Of a stretch of DNA of 11,912 nucleotides, positions 5,750-11,912 are shown piece after piece. Below the pieces are notes generated by a model. That model was not told where the DNA came from and ran no database searches. It was given only the letters and a program-made list of their open reading frames with translations. The stretch is from Ruminococcaceae bacterium UBA1772 (GTDB taxonomy: Bacteria; Bacillota; Clostridia; Oscillospirales; Acutalibacteraceae), in NCBI GenBank assembly GCA_002314645.1, contig DCGS01000073.1, positions 1-11,912 on the forward strand, in the 5' to 3' direction. The position numbers and the translations under genes were made by a program. Position 1 is the first letter of the stretch; each line of letters starts with the position of its first letter.

Positions 5750-7753
5750 TTAGTTATTTTTCTTAGCCTCATTTTCAGAAATGATACCAAGATTATACGC
5801 TTCAAGAAGCTTTGTGAGTTTATCTATGTTCTTCTGAAGCTTCTTACCGTTATCTGTTTCACTGATTTTAATTCGCTTGTCTAAGCGTTCAAATACAACT
5901 GATGCAGAGTGGATATCTGTGTTGTCTTTAATTGCATTTTCGCGGCCAAGGAAAGGCTCGTGAGATGAAAGTCTCATAATGTATGAGTTGTAGATAAGGG
6001 TATAACCAGCAATACCAGTTGTTCCTTGATATGCTTTACAGAAACCACCATCAATAACAATGAGTTTACCCTCACCCTTTACTGGGCTTTCACCATCTGA
6101 TGCTTTTACAGGTACATGACCGTTAATAATATGAGAATTCTTGCCGCCAAGTCCAAACTCCTGAAGTATGAGTTCGCATCCTGCTGCGGACTGGGTAACT
6201 ACATAATAAGGGTCTTTAGTTTCAACCCATGTAGATTTATCTTCAATTAAACGACGTTCAAATGTGGTCATTCTACTACGTGCATAAAGTGGTGAATTGT
6301 TTCCACACCAGAGGAACCACATAAAGTCTTTTCCTGACTGTTTTACATATGTTCCATCTTGAGCAAAGTATCCATCGCGAGCTTTTTCTTCACATAAGTC
6401 AAGAAGACGTCTTCCTGAATATGTTACGTTGTTGTATGTGAACTCTCTAAAGCCACCCTCTTCATCCATTGGTACTGCGCCATGAATGAGAAGGTTTCCG
6501 TTATAGCACTTGTAAATTGAGCCCTTGTCAAACAAGAACTTAACTTGATTTTGAAGTTTTTCACTCTTTTTGAAGGCATCTGCAAGGCTTGCCATTACTT
6601 CAAATTCTTCAGGTGTTAACTCATATGGATTTTCAGGGTCAATAGTTGGGAAGTCTGTATCTCTGAGTTCGTATGTTTTTCCGCCTATTTCAACTGTTCC
6701 ATTCTTGTAGTCAATCTTTTCAAGAAGAAGTCTGTCTTCCATATGGAAGTCTGGATTTCTCTTAATAGAAATACCTTCAAGCTTGAAGAGCATGATTGTT
6801 ATAGCTTTATTCATTCTTGCAGCAAGTTCAAGGTCTTTAACCTTTGGCTTTCTACCAGATTCATCTGCAATTACTTTAAAGCAATCTAAGTTTGTATTTG
6901 CATACTTTTCATTAGCGAAAACTGCAAGTGAACGAAGACTAATGCCGTATCCTGTTTCAACTACATAGAGGTTGTTATATCTGATTGAATTGGATAATAC
7001 TGTAGCAATACAAACACGGCTACCTGCTGCTGCACCCATCCAAACAATGTCGTGGTTACCCCACTGAATATCTACTGAATGGTGATTCATTAATGATTCC
7101 ATTACAATGTCTGCACGTGGACCACGATCGTAAATATCTCCAACAATGTGGAGTCTATCTACAATGAGTCTTTTAATTACGTCGCAAACTGCTTCAATGA
7201 AGTCTGGAGCTTTGCCTATGTCAATTATTGTTGTAATAATGTTTTTGTAGTAGTCCTTTTTATTATGAAGAGTGAAGTCTGTATTTAAGAGTTCGTCAAT
7301 TACATATGCATATTCTTCAGGTAATGCCTTTCTTACCTTAGAACGTGTATATTTAGATGCTACCAAGTGACAAAGCTCAATAAGATAGTTAAGAGCTCTT
7401 CTATACCAACGATTAAGTTCTTCTTCAGTCATGCCCTCAGTTATATCCTTAGTTTTTTCACGAGGATAATAAACAAGAGTTGCAAGAATTGCTCTTTCCT
7501 CTTCGTTTAGCTGCTTTGAGAAAAGGAAATCTATCTTCTCTTTTATGGCACCAGATGCACTTCTCATAATATGAGTAAAAGCCTCATATTCACCGTGAAT
7601 ATCAGACATAAAGTGTTCTGTACTCTTTGGAAGATTAAGAATTGCCTTAAGGTTAATAATTTCAGTAGCAGCTGATTGTTTAGTAGGATACCTTTCAGCA
7701 AGCAGTCTTAAATATTCAAGTTCTGAAACTGAGTAATTAGGATATTCTCTCAT
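5750..7753 (-). CDS. fbp: Class III fructose-1,6-bisphosphatase (Firmicutes type)
   Basis: This 667-residue cytoplasmic enzyme of gluconeogenesis hydrolyses fructose-1,6-bisphosphate to fructose-6-phosphate and phosphate. The length matches the large Firmicutes-type FBPases, unrelated to class I or II enzymes. It belongs to the calcineurin-like metallophosphatase fold: the metal motifs are SDIHGE (50-55, D51 and H53), GDIYDRG (205-211) and GNHD (232-235), and a later NGHVPVKASDGESPVKGEGK block carries another conserved His (GHVP). The ATG at 7753 has AGAGGT seven bases upstream and follows a strong promoter (7786-7814). It is the first of eight closely spaced minus-strand genes. The stop is 16 bases before azlC with no terminator between, so azlCD and later genes probably depend partly on the fbp promoter. 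All catalytic motifs are intact. Confidence 0.97.
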   Translation of the reverse strand: MREYPNYSVSELEYLRLLAERYPTKQSAATEIINLKAILNLPKSTEHFMSDIHGEYEAFTHIMRSASGAIKEKIDFLFSKQLNEEERAILATLVYYPREKTKDITEGMTEEELNRWYRRALNYLIELCHLVASKYTRSKVRKALPEEYAYVIDELLNTDFTLHNKKDYYKNIITTIIDIGKAPDFIEAVCDVIKRLIVDRLHIVGDIYDRGPRADIVMESLMNHHSVDIQWGNHDIVWMGAAAGSRVCIATVLSNSIRYNNLYVVETGYGISLRSLAVFANEKYANTNLDCFKVIADESGRKPKVKDLELAARMNKAITIMLFKLEGISIKRNPDFHMEDRLLLEKIDYKNGTVEIGGKTYELRDTDFPTIDPENPYELTPEEFEVMASLADAFKKSEKLQNQVKFLFDKGSIYKCYNGNLLIHGAVPMDEEGGFREFTYNNVTYSGRRLLDLCEEKARDGYFAQDGTYVKQSGKDFMWFLWCGNNSPLYARSRMTTFERRLIEDKSTWVETKDPYYVVTQSAAGCELILQEFGLGGKNSHIINGHVPVKASDGESPVKGEGKLIVIDGGFCKAYQGTTGIAGYTLIYNSYIMRLSSHEPFLGRENAIKDNTDIHSASVVFERLDKRIKISETDNGKKLQKNIDKLTKLLEAYNLGIISENEAKKNN

Positions 7754-7785
7754 AATACGAACCTCTTAAAAAAATAGATATAATA

Positions 7786-7814
7786 ATTATACATTACATT
7801 TAAATTATTCTCAA
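7786..7814 (-). promoter_or_regulatory. Strong sigma-A-type promoter for the fbp gene cluster
   Basis: On the minus strand TTGAGA (7809-7814) and a perfect TATAAT (7786-7791) are exactly 17 bases apart. It sits just after the terminator of the DAHP synthase unit, so the fbp cluster is transcribed independently of the genes before it. Start of transcription is expected near 7779, about 25 bases before the fbp ATG. Confidence 0.85.
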
Positions 7815-7828
7815 CTTTTTATATTGAT

Positions 7829-7871
7829 AAATAAAAAACAAAAGCTGCACCACCAATTGGTAGTGCAGCTT
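7829..7871 (-). terminator. Intrinsic terminator of the DAHP synthase unit
   Basis: On the minus strand a stem of AAGCTGCAC plus TACC pairs with GGTG plus GTGCAGCTT (13 bp with one G-U pair) around the loop AATT, followed by TTTGTTTTTTATT. It begins four bases after the stop codon. There is no T run on the plus-strand side, so it works in one direction only. Confidence 0.92.
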
Positions 7872-7874
7872 AAA

Positions 7875-8918
7875 TTATACGAGTTCAGCAAGGTCGAAAA
7901 TAAGCTTTTCAGTTTTTTCAAAGCCAAGGCATGGATCGGTAATTGATTTACCATATACACCCTCGCCAATTTTCTGACAGCCATCTTCAATATAGCTTTC
8001 AATCATAAGACCCTTAACTAAGTTCTTAATGTCGTTTGAATACTTGCAATTATGAAGTACTTCCTTAGCAATTCTAATCTGTTCAATGTACTTTTTGCCT
8101 GAATTTGCATGGTTACAGTCAATAACAACTGAAGGATTAGCAAGGCCCTTTCCTTCATAGTTTTCAAGAAGATACATAAGGTCTTCATAGTGGTAATTTG
8201 GTCTGCTTTGACCATGAGAATTTACATATCCACGGAGGATTGCATGAGCATAAGGATTACCCTTACTCTCTACCTCCCAGCCTCTATAGAGGAATGTGTG
8301 CTGGCTTTGTGCAGCAATGATTGAGTTCATCATTACTGAGAAGTCACCGCCTGTTGGATTCTTCATACCTACAGGCACATCTATACCACTTGAAAGAAGT
8401 CTGTGCTGTTGATTTTCAACTGATCTTGCGCCAATGGCAACATAGCCAAGTACGTCTGAAAGATATCTGTAGTTTTCTGGGTAAAGCATTTCATCTGCAC
8501 AGATAAGACCAGACTCTGCAATTGCTCTTGTATGAAGACTTCTAATTGCAATAATACCTTCAAGCATGTCTGGCTTGTCCTCTGGGTTTGGCTGATGAAG
8601 CATACCCTTGTAGCCAGCACCTGTAGTACGAGGCTTATTTGTATACACACGAGGTACAATCATAATTTTATCTTCAACTTGTTCACTTACTTTTGTAAGT
8701 CTGTGAATGTAGTCCATAACAGATTCTTCATTATCTGCTGAACATGGACCAATAACAAGAAGAAGTCTTTGGTCTTCTCCTCTAAATATTGCCTTCATTT
8801 CCTCTATTCTTTTATTTCTAATATCAACAACCTCTGGTGAAAGAGGAAACTGATTTTTAATATCCTGAGGAATTGGAAGCTTTCTTATAAAAGTAGTGCT
8901 TTGATTATCAAGTGCCAT
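7875..8918 (-). CDS. aroF: Class I 3-deoxy-7-phosphoheptulonate (DAHP) synthase
   Basis: This 347-residue enzyme catalyses the first step of the shikimate pathway: phosphoenolpyruvate plus erythrose-4-phosphate to DAHP. Length and motifs match the AroF/AroG/AroH (type I alpha) group. The four metal ligands are in place: C59 in IGPCSADNEE, H270 in DCNHANSGK, E307 in GLMIESYIEDG and D328 in SITDPCLG. Substrate-binding motifs include PRVYTNKPRTT (89-99), GARSVENQQHR (163-173) and GMKNPTGGDFS (184-194). The N-terminal ~45 residues are of the kind that carries the feedback-inhibitor site in this group, but which aromatic amino acid inhibits cannot be read off. The ATG at 8918 has AAGGAGA seven bases upstream, and the preceding DUF1294 gene stops 12 bases earlier. 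It is last in a three-gene unit and followed by a strong terminator. Confidence 0.97.
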   Translation of the reverse strand: MALDNQSTTFIRKLPIPQDIKNQFPLSPEVVDIRNKRIEEMKAIFRGEDQRLLLVIGPCSADNEESVMDYIHRLTKVSEQVEDKIMIVPRVYTNKPRTTGAGYKGMLHQPNPEDKPDMLEGIIAIRSLHTRAIAESGLICADEMLYPENYRYLSDVLGYVAIGARSVENQQHRLLSSGIDVPVGMKNPTGGDFSVMMNSIIAAQSQHTFLYRGWEVESKGNPYAHAILRGYVNSHGQSRPNYHYEDLMYLLENYEGKGLANPSVVIDCNHANSGKKYIEQIRIAKEVLHNCKYSNDIKNLVKGLMIESYIEDGCQKIGEGVYGKSITDPCLGFEKTEKLIFDLAELV

Positions 8919-8930
8919 TTGTATTTCTCC

Positions 8931-9209
8931 TTAAGCGAATAAAAACCAAGAAATAAGAATAATATGAATTATAAAAAATAGTGGAAGTCCAATCATAAAC
9001 TTTTTGTGTAAAGTCTTATGATGAATGAGCTTCATTGTTATGTATTCAGCAAGAGCTCCACCAAAGAAGCCAATGAGCATTAGGGTTCTTTCAGGAATTC
9101 TCCACTTGTGTTCTCTTGCTTTTTTCTTATCCACTATTGTTAAAATAACCGCCATAAGACTTATGGCGGCTATGTAAATTGCAATGAAAGATAAATATGA
9201 ATCAGCCAT
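8931..9209 (-). CDS. DUF1294-family small membrane protein
   Basis: This 92-residue protein has three hydrophobic segments (about 5-25, 41-60, 71-91). The middle region DKKKAREHKWRIPERTLMLI (27-46), then GFFGGALAEYITMKL and HHKTLHKKFMIGLPLFF (63-79), fits the DUF1294 family pattern (DKxxA, WRIPE, a Gly-rich helix, HKTxHxxF-G-P). The function of the family is unknown. The Gly-rich helix has Glu (E55) where I would expect a small or apolar residue. The ATG at 9209 overlaps the stop of the zinc-ribbon gene by eight bases (ATGGCTGA); it has only a weak GAGA upstream, so coupled translation is likely. Confidence 0.85.
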   Translation of the reverse strand: MADSYLSFIAIYIAAISLMAVILTIVDKKKAREHKWRIPERTLMLIGFFGGALAEYITMKLIHHKTLHKKFMIGLPLFFIIHIILISWFLFA

Positions 9210-9498
9210 TTAAGTTAATTCTCTTAACGAATGTTAAATGAGCTTCTGAAATAGTGTTTACCTTATTTGATTTTGAATGACCAGCCTCTTTTGAGCGAGA
9301 CTTATCTACGGCAAATATTGAACCGCATGCTGGACAAATTGTGAAGAGTTCAACCTGGTAATCTACGAGAGAAACGTTAAAAACGCCAAAGCCTGAAGAA
9401 GACTTCAAAACCTGCATATTTACCATATTCTTGCACTGTGGGCAACACAAGAGCTCAGAGTTACCGAACTGCTTCATTCCGTCTGCTGTAATTTTCAT
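9202..9498 (-). CDS. Small zinc-ribbon protein of unknown function
   Basis: This is a 98-residue soluble protein. Two cysteine knuckles, CPQC (C19-C22, preceded by another Cys) and CPAC (C55-C58), are 32 residues apart, the layout of a zinc ribbon that holds one Zn ion. The region between is mixed polar and hydrophobic, suggesting the beta strands of the ribbon; the C-terminal 35 residues are basic and Ser/Lys-rich with a final beta-like AHLTFVKRI. I do not recognise a named family, and no enzyme motif is present. The ATG at 9498 has AGGGAGA eight bases upstream and follows a near-consensus promoter. It overlaps the DUF1294 gene by eight bases and leads the unit that ends with DAHP synthase. 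Confidence 0.75.
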   Translation of the reverse strand: MKITADGMKQFGNSELLCCPQCKNMVNMQVLKSSSGFGVFNVSLVDYQVELFTICPACGSIFAVDKSRSKEAGHSKSNKVNTISEAHLTFVKRINLNG

Positions 9499-9537
9499 AT
9501 TATTATCTCCCTTGTAGTAAATGAAAATGATAGAAAT

Positions 9538-9566
9538 ATTTTATATATAAAACATCATAATGTCAA
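9538..9566 (-). promoter_or_regulatory. Near-consensus promoter for the zinc-ribbon, DUF1294, DAHP synthase unit
   Basis: On the minus strand a perfect TTGACA (9561-9566) is 17 bases from TAAAAT (9538-9543). Transcription should start near 9531, giving a leader of about 33 bases. The region is divergent with the gene at 9593. I see no clear plus-strand promoter here; a CATAAT at 9556-9561 lacks a good -35 box. Confidence 0.8.
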
Positions 9567-9592
9567 TAATTTTAACGATTGGAAATGTGCTT

Positions 9593-10633
9593 ATGAACAA
9601 AACAATTTCATTATTTATTGCATTGTTATTTCTTATATCTCTGTTTTTCTTGTTTAATCTAACTTCAAATGACAAACCAGAGCCACAAGAAGAAAACAAG
9701 GAAACGGAAATACGAGCTGTTTGGATTACATATTTCGAGCTTCCAAAGAATGACTTTGAGAATGAAATAAATAATATGTTCAGTAATCTATGTGAAAGTA
9801 AAATCAACACTGTTTTTGTACATATAAAACCCTTTGGCAAAATAAATTATGATCAGTTAAAAATCATATGTAATATTGGAGAAAAATATTCCCTAGATAT
9901 TCACGCCTGGATAAATCCATATAGAGTTTCAAACACAAATTCTTTTGATAAAAATGAATACCCGTTATCAGACAAAATTATAAAGACAAAGTCATACGCC
10001 TTCTACAATCCAGGCTCAAAGGAAGTAAAAGAAATGATTACAAATGAAGTAGTAAATCTTGTCAAAAATTATAAGATTAAAGGCATACATTTTGACGACT
10101 ATTTTTATCCAGAAGACATGACAAAAGGGCTGGATATGAAAGAATATGACAAATATAAAGGTTCTTTAAGTCAAAACGAATGGAGACGTGAAAACGTGTC
10201 TTCTCTGCTTAAAGATATATATGCAAAAATCAAAGTCATCAACCCTGAAACAATTATATCTGTAAGTCCTAATGCTGATATAGAAAAGGACGTAAGTACG
10301 TACTTTGCAGATGTTAACACGTGGTGTAAAGAAGACGGATATATTGACTGGATTATTCCTCAAATTTACTTTGGATATATGAATGAAACAAAACCTTTTA
10401 CAGAAGTCTTAAACAAGTGGAACAGTCTTGTAAGTGCTAAAAACGTAAAGATGATTGTAGGCCTTGCGCCATACAAGCTTGGATTGGAAGACAAGTTTGC
10501 TGGTTCTGGAAAAATGGAATTTATTGAAAACAAATCTGTTATTTTGGAACAGATAAATGATGTTTTAAAGCTGAAAGAGAAAAACGATAAAGTTATAGGG
10601 TATTCTCTGTATTCATACAGTAAAATGAAATAA
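9593..10633 (+). CDS. Membrane-anchored GHL10-type glycosyl-hydrolase-like protein
   Basis: This 346-residue protein has a short basic start (MNK), a hydrophobic stretch at 5-22 that looks like an uncleaved signal anchor or signal peptide (no lipobox Cys), then an acidic linker. The outer domain fits the glycosyl-hydrolase-like 10 family (YngK/DUF187), a TIM-barrel: RAVWITYFEL (41-50), DIHAWINPYRVSN (102-114), GIHFDDYFYPED (164-175, with the acidic pair D169-D170), WRRENVSSLLKDIY (197-210), IISVSPNAD (221-229), WIIPQIYFGY (253-262) and IVGLAPYKLG (288-297). The family is thought to act on cell-wall or extracellular polysaccharide, substrate unknown. It is shorter than most members: between VHIKPFG (76-82) and HAWINPYR about 20-25 residues usually seen are missing, and the usual Arg of the first block is Lys79. 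The start at 9593 places the hydrophobic segment at the N-terminus; GGA at 9581 is a weak ribosome site. An in-frame ATG at 9560 has none and lies in the divergent promoter. Confidence 0.85.
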   Translation: MNKTISLFIALLFLISLFFLFNLTSNDKPEPQEENKETEIRAVWITYFELPKNDFENEINNMFSNLCESKINTVFVHIKPFGKINYDQLKIICNIGEKYSLDIHAWINPYRVSNTNSFDKNEYPLSDKIIKTKSYAFYNPGSKEVKEMITNEVVNLVKNYKIKGIHFDDYFYPEDMTKGLDMKEYDKYKGSLSQNEWRRENVSSLLKDIYAKIKVINPETIISVSPNADIEKDVSTYFADVNTWCKEDGYIDWIIPQIYFGYMNETKPFTEVLNKWNSLVSAKNVKMIVGLAPYKLGLEDKFAGSGKMEFIENKSVILEQINDVLKLKEKNDKVIGYSLYSYSKMK

Positions 10634-10637
10634 CCTA

Positions 10638-10666
10638 TTGATTTAAATAAATGTAATTACTATAAT
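10638..10666 (+). promoter_or_regulatory. Promoter for the DMT transporter gene at 10714
   Basis: TTGATT (10638-10643) and a perfect TATAAT (10661-10666) are exactly 17 bases apart. Transcription should start near 10673, inside the left arm of the terminator hairpin of the preceding gene. Confidence 0.75.
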
Positions 10667-10700
10667 TAGTATGTTTGTCAAAGAACATGCTAATTTTTTT
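10664..10700 (+). terminator. Intrinsic terminator of the GHL10 gene, overlapping the next promoter
   Basis: TTAGTATGTT (10666-10675) pairs with AACATGCTAA (10684-10693) with one G-U pair, extended by two A-T pairs from 10664, around an eight-base loop and followed by seven T (10694-10700). Transcripts started from the promoter at 10638-10666 lack most of the left arm and should pass through. Confidence 0.75.
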
Positions 10701-10713
10701 AAAGGAAATTTAT

Positions 10714-11643
10714 ATGAATAAGTCGACGAAACATTCTTTACTACTTGTATTTGTAGCATTAATATGGGGTGCTGCATTTGTTGCTCAAAGTGAAGGCGGC
10801 AATGCAATGGGTCCATATACTTTCAACTACATAAGATGTTTTATTGCAGCACTTGTAATGAGTCCAACCATATTTTTATTTGATAAAATTGGAATATCTC
10901 AAAGACCAAAAGACAAAGAAGAAAAGAAGCTTCTAATAAAATCTGGAGTACTTTCTGGTATTGCATTATTTGCTGCCACTAACCTACAACAAATAGGTGT
11001 ATTTTTAGGGAATTCAGTTGGTAAAGCAGGATTTTTAACTTCATGCTATGTAATTGTTGTTCCTATTCTTGGGTTATTCCTAAAACGAAAAAGTGGCATT
11101 AACGTATGGGTTGGTGTCGGACTTACAATTATAGGCCTATACCTCTTATGTATTAACGGAGAATTTAGAATTGAAAAATCTAATTTTCTTTTAATCCTAT
11201 GTGCTGTAATGTTTTCAGTTCAAATTTTGGTTATAGACCATTATATTTTAAAAGTTGATGGCGTAAGACTTGCAATCATACAGTTTTGGGTTGCAGCAAT
11301 TTTATCTTCCATACTTATGATTTGTTTTGAATGGAACCCTCAGACTTTAATCTCCAATCTATCAAGCAAAGAAGTAATGATACCCCTACTTTACGCCGCT
11401 GTAATTTCAAGTGGCCTTGGTTTTACTTTCCAAACAATTGGACAAGAAGGAGTTAATCCAACTGTAGCTTCTTTAATTTTGAGTATGGAATCGGTATTCT
11501 CTGTTCTTGCTGGATGGATTATCCTAAATCAAGCATTATCTTTAAAAGAGCTTATTGGATGTCTACTAATTTTTGTAGCAATAATAATTGCTCAAATACC
11601 TGTTGAAAACATAATAAGCAATAAAAAAATCCCTAGCAATTAA
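10714..11643 (+). CDS. DMT-superfamily (EamA) transporter
   Basis: This 309-residue protein has about ten hydrophobic helices in two EamA repeats, the usual length for drug/metabolite transporters. The first repeat opens with LVFVALIWGAAFVAQ (10-24), the classic WG motif of helix 1, and contains ATNLQQIGVFLGNSVGKAGFL (helix 3-4 region). The second opens near NFLLILCAVMFSVQILVIDH and ends with LSMESVFSVLAGWIILNQAL and the last helix LIGCLLIFVAIIIAQ. The substrate cannot be told from sequence; members move amino acids, sugars, nucleosides or other metabolites. It is only distantly like the other DMT protein at 1242-2279 and has no His tail. The start is the ATG at 10714 with AAAGGAAA eight bases upstream; a TTG at 10675 lies within the terminator hairpin. 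It has its own promoter and shares a terminator with the convergent rubrerythrin gene. Confidence 0.92.
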   Translation: MNKSTKHSLLLVFVALIWGAAFVAQSEGGNAMGPYTFNYIRCFIAALVMSPTIFLFDKIGISQRPKDKEEKKLLIKSGVLSGIALFAATNLQQIGVFLGNSVGKAGFLTSCYVIVVPILGLFLKRKSGINVWVGVGLTIIGLYLLCINGEFRIEKSNFLLILCAVMFSVQILVIDHYILKVDGVRLAIIQFWVAAILSSILMICFEWNPQTLISNLSSKEVMIPLLYAAVISSGLGFTFQTIGQEGVNPTVASLILSMESVFSVLAGWIILNQALSLKELIGCLLIFVAIIIAQIPVENIISNKKIPSN

Positions 11644-11659
11644 CCTTGCTAGGGATTTT
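11626..11659. terminator. Bidirectional intrinsic terminator between convergent genes
   Basis: A perfect 14-bp stem (11626-11639 with 11646-11659, core TCCCTAGCAA/TTGCTAGGGA) closes a six-base loop that contains two of its bases ahead of, and the end of, the DMT stop codon (TAA, 11641-11643). On the minus strand it is followed by seven T; on the plus strand by TATATTTTATT after the TTTT of the stem. It begins 12 bases after the rubrerythrin stop. Confidence 0.92.
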
Positions 11660-11671
11660 ATATTTTATTAA

Positions 11672-11912
11672 TTAGCCGAAATATCTTTCAAGCAAACCCT
11701 TGAGGGCTTTGCCGTGACGAGCTTCGTCGCGTGCCATTTCATGTACTGTGTCATGAATTGCATCAAGGTTATTCTTCTTAGCACAAATTGCAAGATCCAT
11801 CTTACCCTGTGTAGCACCAAACTCACAGTCAACTCTCCACTTGAGGTTGTCTTTTGTTGTAGCCTTCATGTTTGGCTCAAGGTCTTCACCAAGGAGTTCT
11901 GCAAACTTAGCA
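11672..11912 (-). CDS. Rubrerythrin-family protein, C-terminal part (cut by window edge)
   Basis: The frame is open through the right edge; 79 whole codons remain, ending at the TAA at 11672. The residues fit the end of a four-helix ferritin-like domain with helix D carrying EMARDEARHGKAL, whose ExxRH element supplies iron ligands in rubrerythrins, and a final LLERYFG. The helix before it (KWRVDCEFGATQGKMDLA) also resembles rubrerythrin-type proteins of clostridia, some of which are annotated as NADH peroxidase or reverse rubrerythrin, which reduce hydrogen peroxide to water in the cytoplasm of anaerobes. Whether a rubredoxin domain is present at the N-terminus cannot be seen. An internal ATG at 11869 is not the start, because in-frame coding sequence (AKFAELLGEDLEPN) continues upstream of it. 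Confidence 0.88.
   Translation of the reverse strand, partial: AKFAELLGEDLEPNMKATTKDNLKWRVDCEFGATQGKMDLAICAKKNNLDAIHDTVHEMARDEARHGKALKGLLERYFG

Noticed and set aside
7829..7871. The same hairpin as a plus-strand terminator
   Set aside because: No T run follows it on the plus strand and no plus-strand gene ends here.
8321..8741. Open frames on both strands inside the DAHP synthase gene
   Set aside because: The enzyme's frame carries all metal-binding and substrate motifs through this region; the others are shadows.
9541..9840. 99-codon minus-strand frame over the start of the GHL10 gene
   Set aside because: It is antisense to a clear signal-anchor and the RAVWITYFEL motif and would run into the zinc-ribbon promoter.
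11672..11869. Rubrerythrin fragment as a complete 65-residue gene
   Set aside because: Coding sequence continues in frame upstream of that ATG to the window edge, and there is no ribosome site before it.

Overview
The window looks like chromosomal DNA of a low-GC Gram-positive anaerobe, most likely class Clostridia and perhaps close to Lachnospiraceae. The basis is AT-rich sequence, strong AGGAGG-type ribosome sites, near-consensus sigma-A promoters and intrinsic terminators, together with a class III fructose-1,6-bisphosphatase, an EFR1-type flavodoxin/ferredoxin protein, a rubrerythrin-family protein and a short clostridial-style peptide deformylase. The genus cannot be fixed from sequence reading alone. 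I see no tRNA, rRNA, CRISPR array, insertion sequence, phage or plasmid gene, so this reads as ordinary core and metabolic chromosome.

Layout: (1) 1-685, minus: N-terminal part of recJ, cut by the window edge, with its promoter at 731-759. (2) 840-1229, plus: a small four-helix membrane protein of the putative ABC-transporter type IV family, divergent from recJ. It converges on the next unit over a shared bidirectional terminator at 1207-1243. (3) 7753 down to 1242, minus: a tightly packed eight-gene unit read from a TTGAGA-17-TATAAT promoter at 7786-7814. Its order is fbp, azlC, azlD, peptide deformylase, EFR1 ferredoxin, a 2-hydroxyacid dehydrogenase-like protein, a DUF1653 protein and a DMT exporter with a histidine-rich tail. 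(4) 9498 down to 7875, minus: zinc-ribbon protein, DUF1294 membrane protein and class I DAHP synthase, from a TTGACA-17-TAAAAT promoter and ending at a strong terminator at 7829-7871. (5) 9593-10633, plus: a short membrane-anchored glycosyl-hydrolase-like (GHL10) protein. (6) 10714-11643, plus: a second, unrelated-looking DMT transporter, whose promoter overlaps the terminator of the gene before it. (7) 11672-11912, minus: C-terminal end of a rubrerythrin-family protein, cut by the window edge and sharing a bidirectional terminator with (6).

How the genes fit together: fbp (gluconeogenesis) and DAHP synthase (entry to aromatic amino acids) are metabolic anchors of two adjacent but separate minus-strand units. 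The fbp unit also carries amino-acid export (AzlCD) and an exporter of unknown substrate, plus two enzyme-fold proteins whose active-site motifs depart from the family norm: the deformylase and, more strongly, the dehydrogenase. I do not see convincing evidence of a wholly new system. The points most worth a second look are the dehydrogenase-like protein with all three usual catalytic positions changed, the transporter tail with 22 histidines in 58 residues, and the compact transcription signals: a promoter nested in a terminator, and two stop codons lying in terminator loops.
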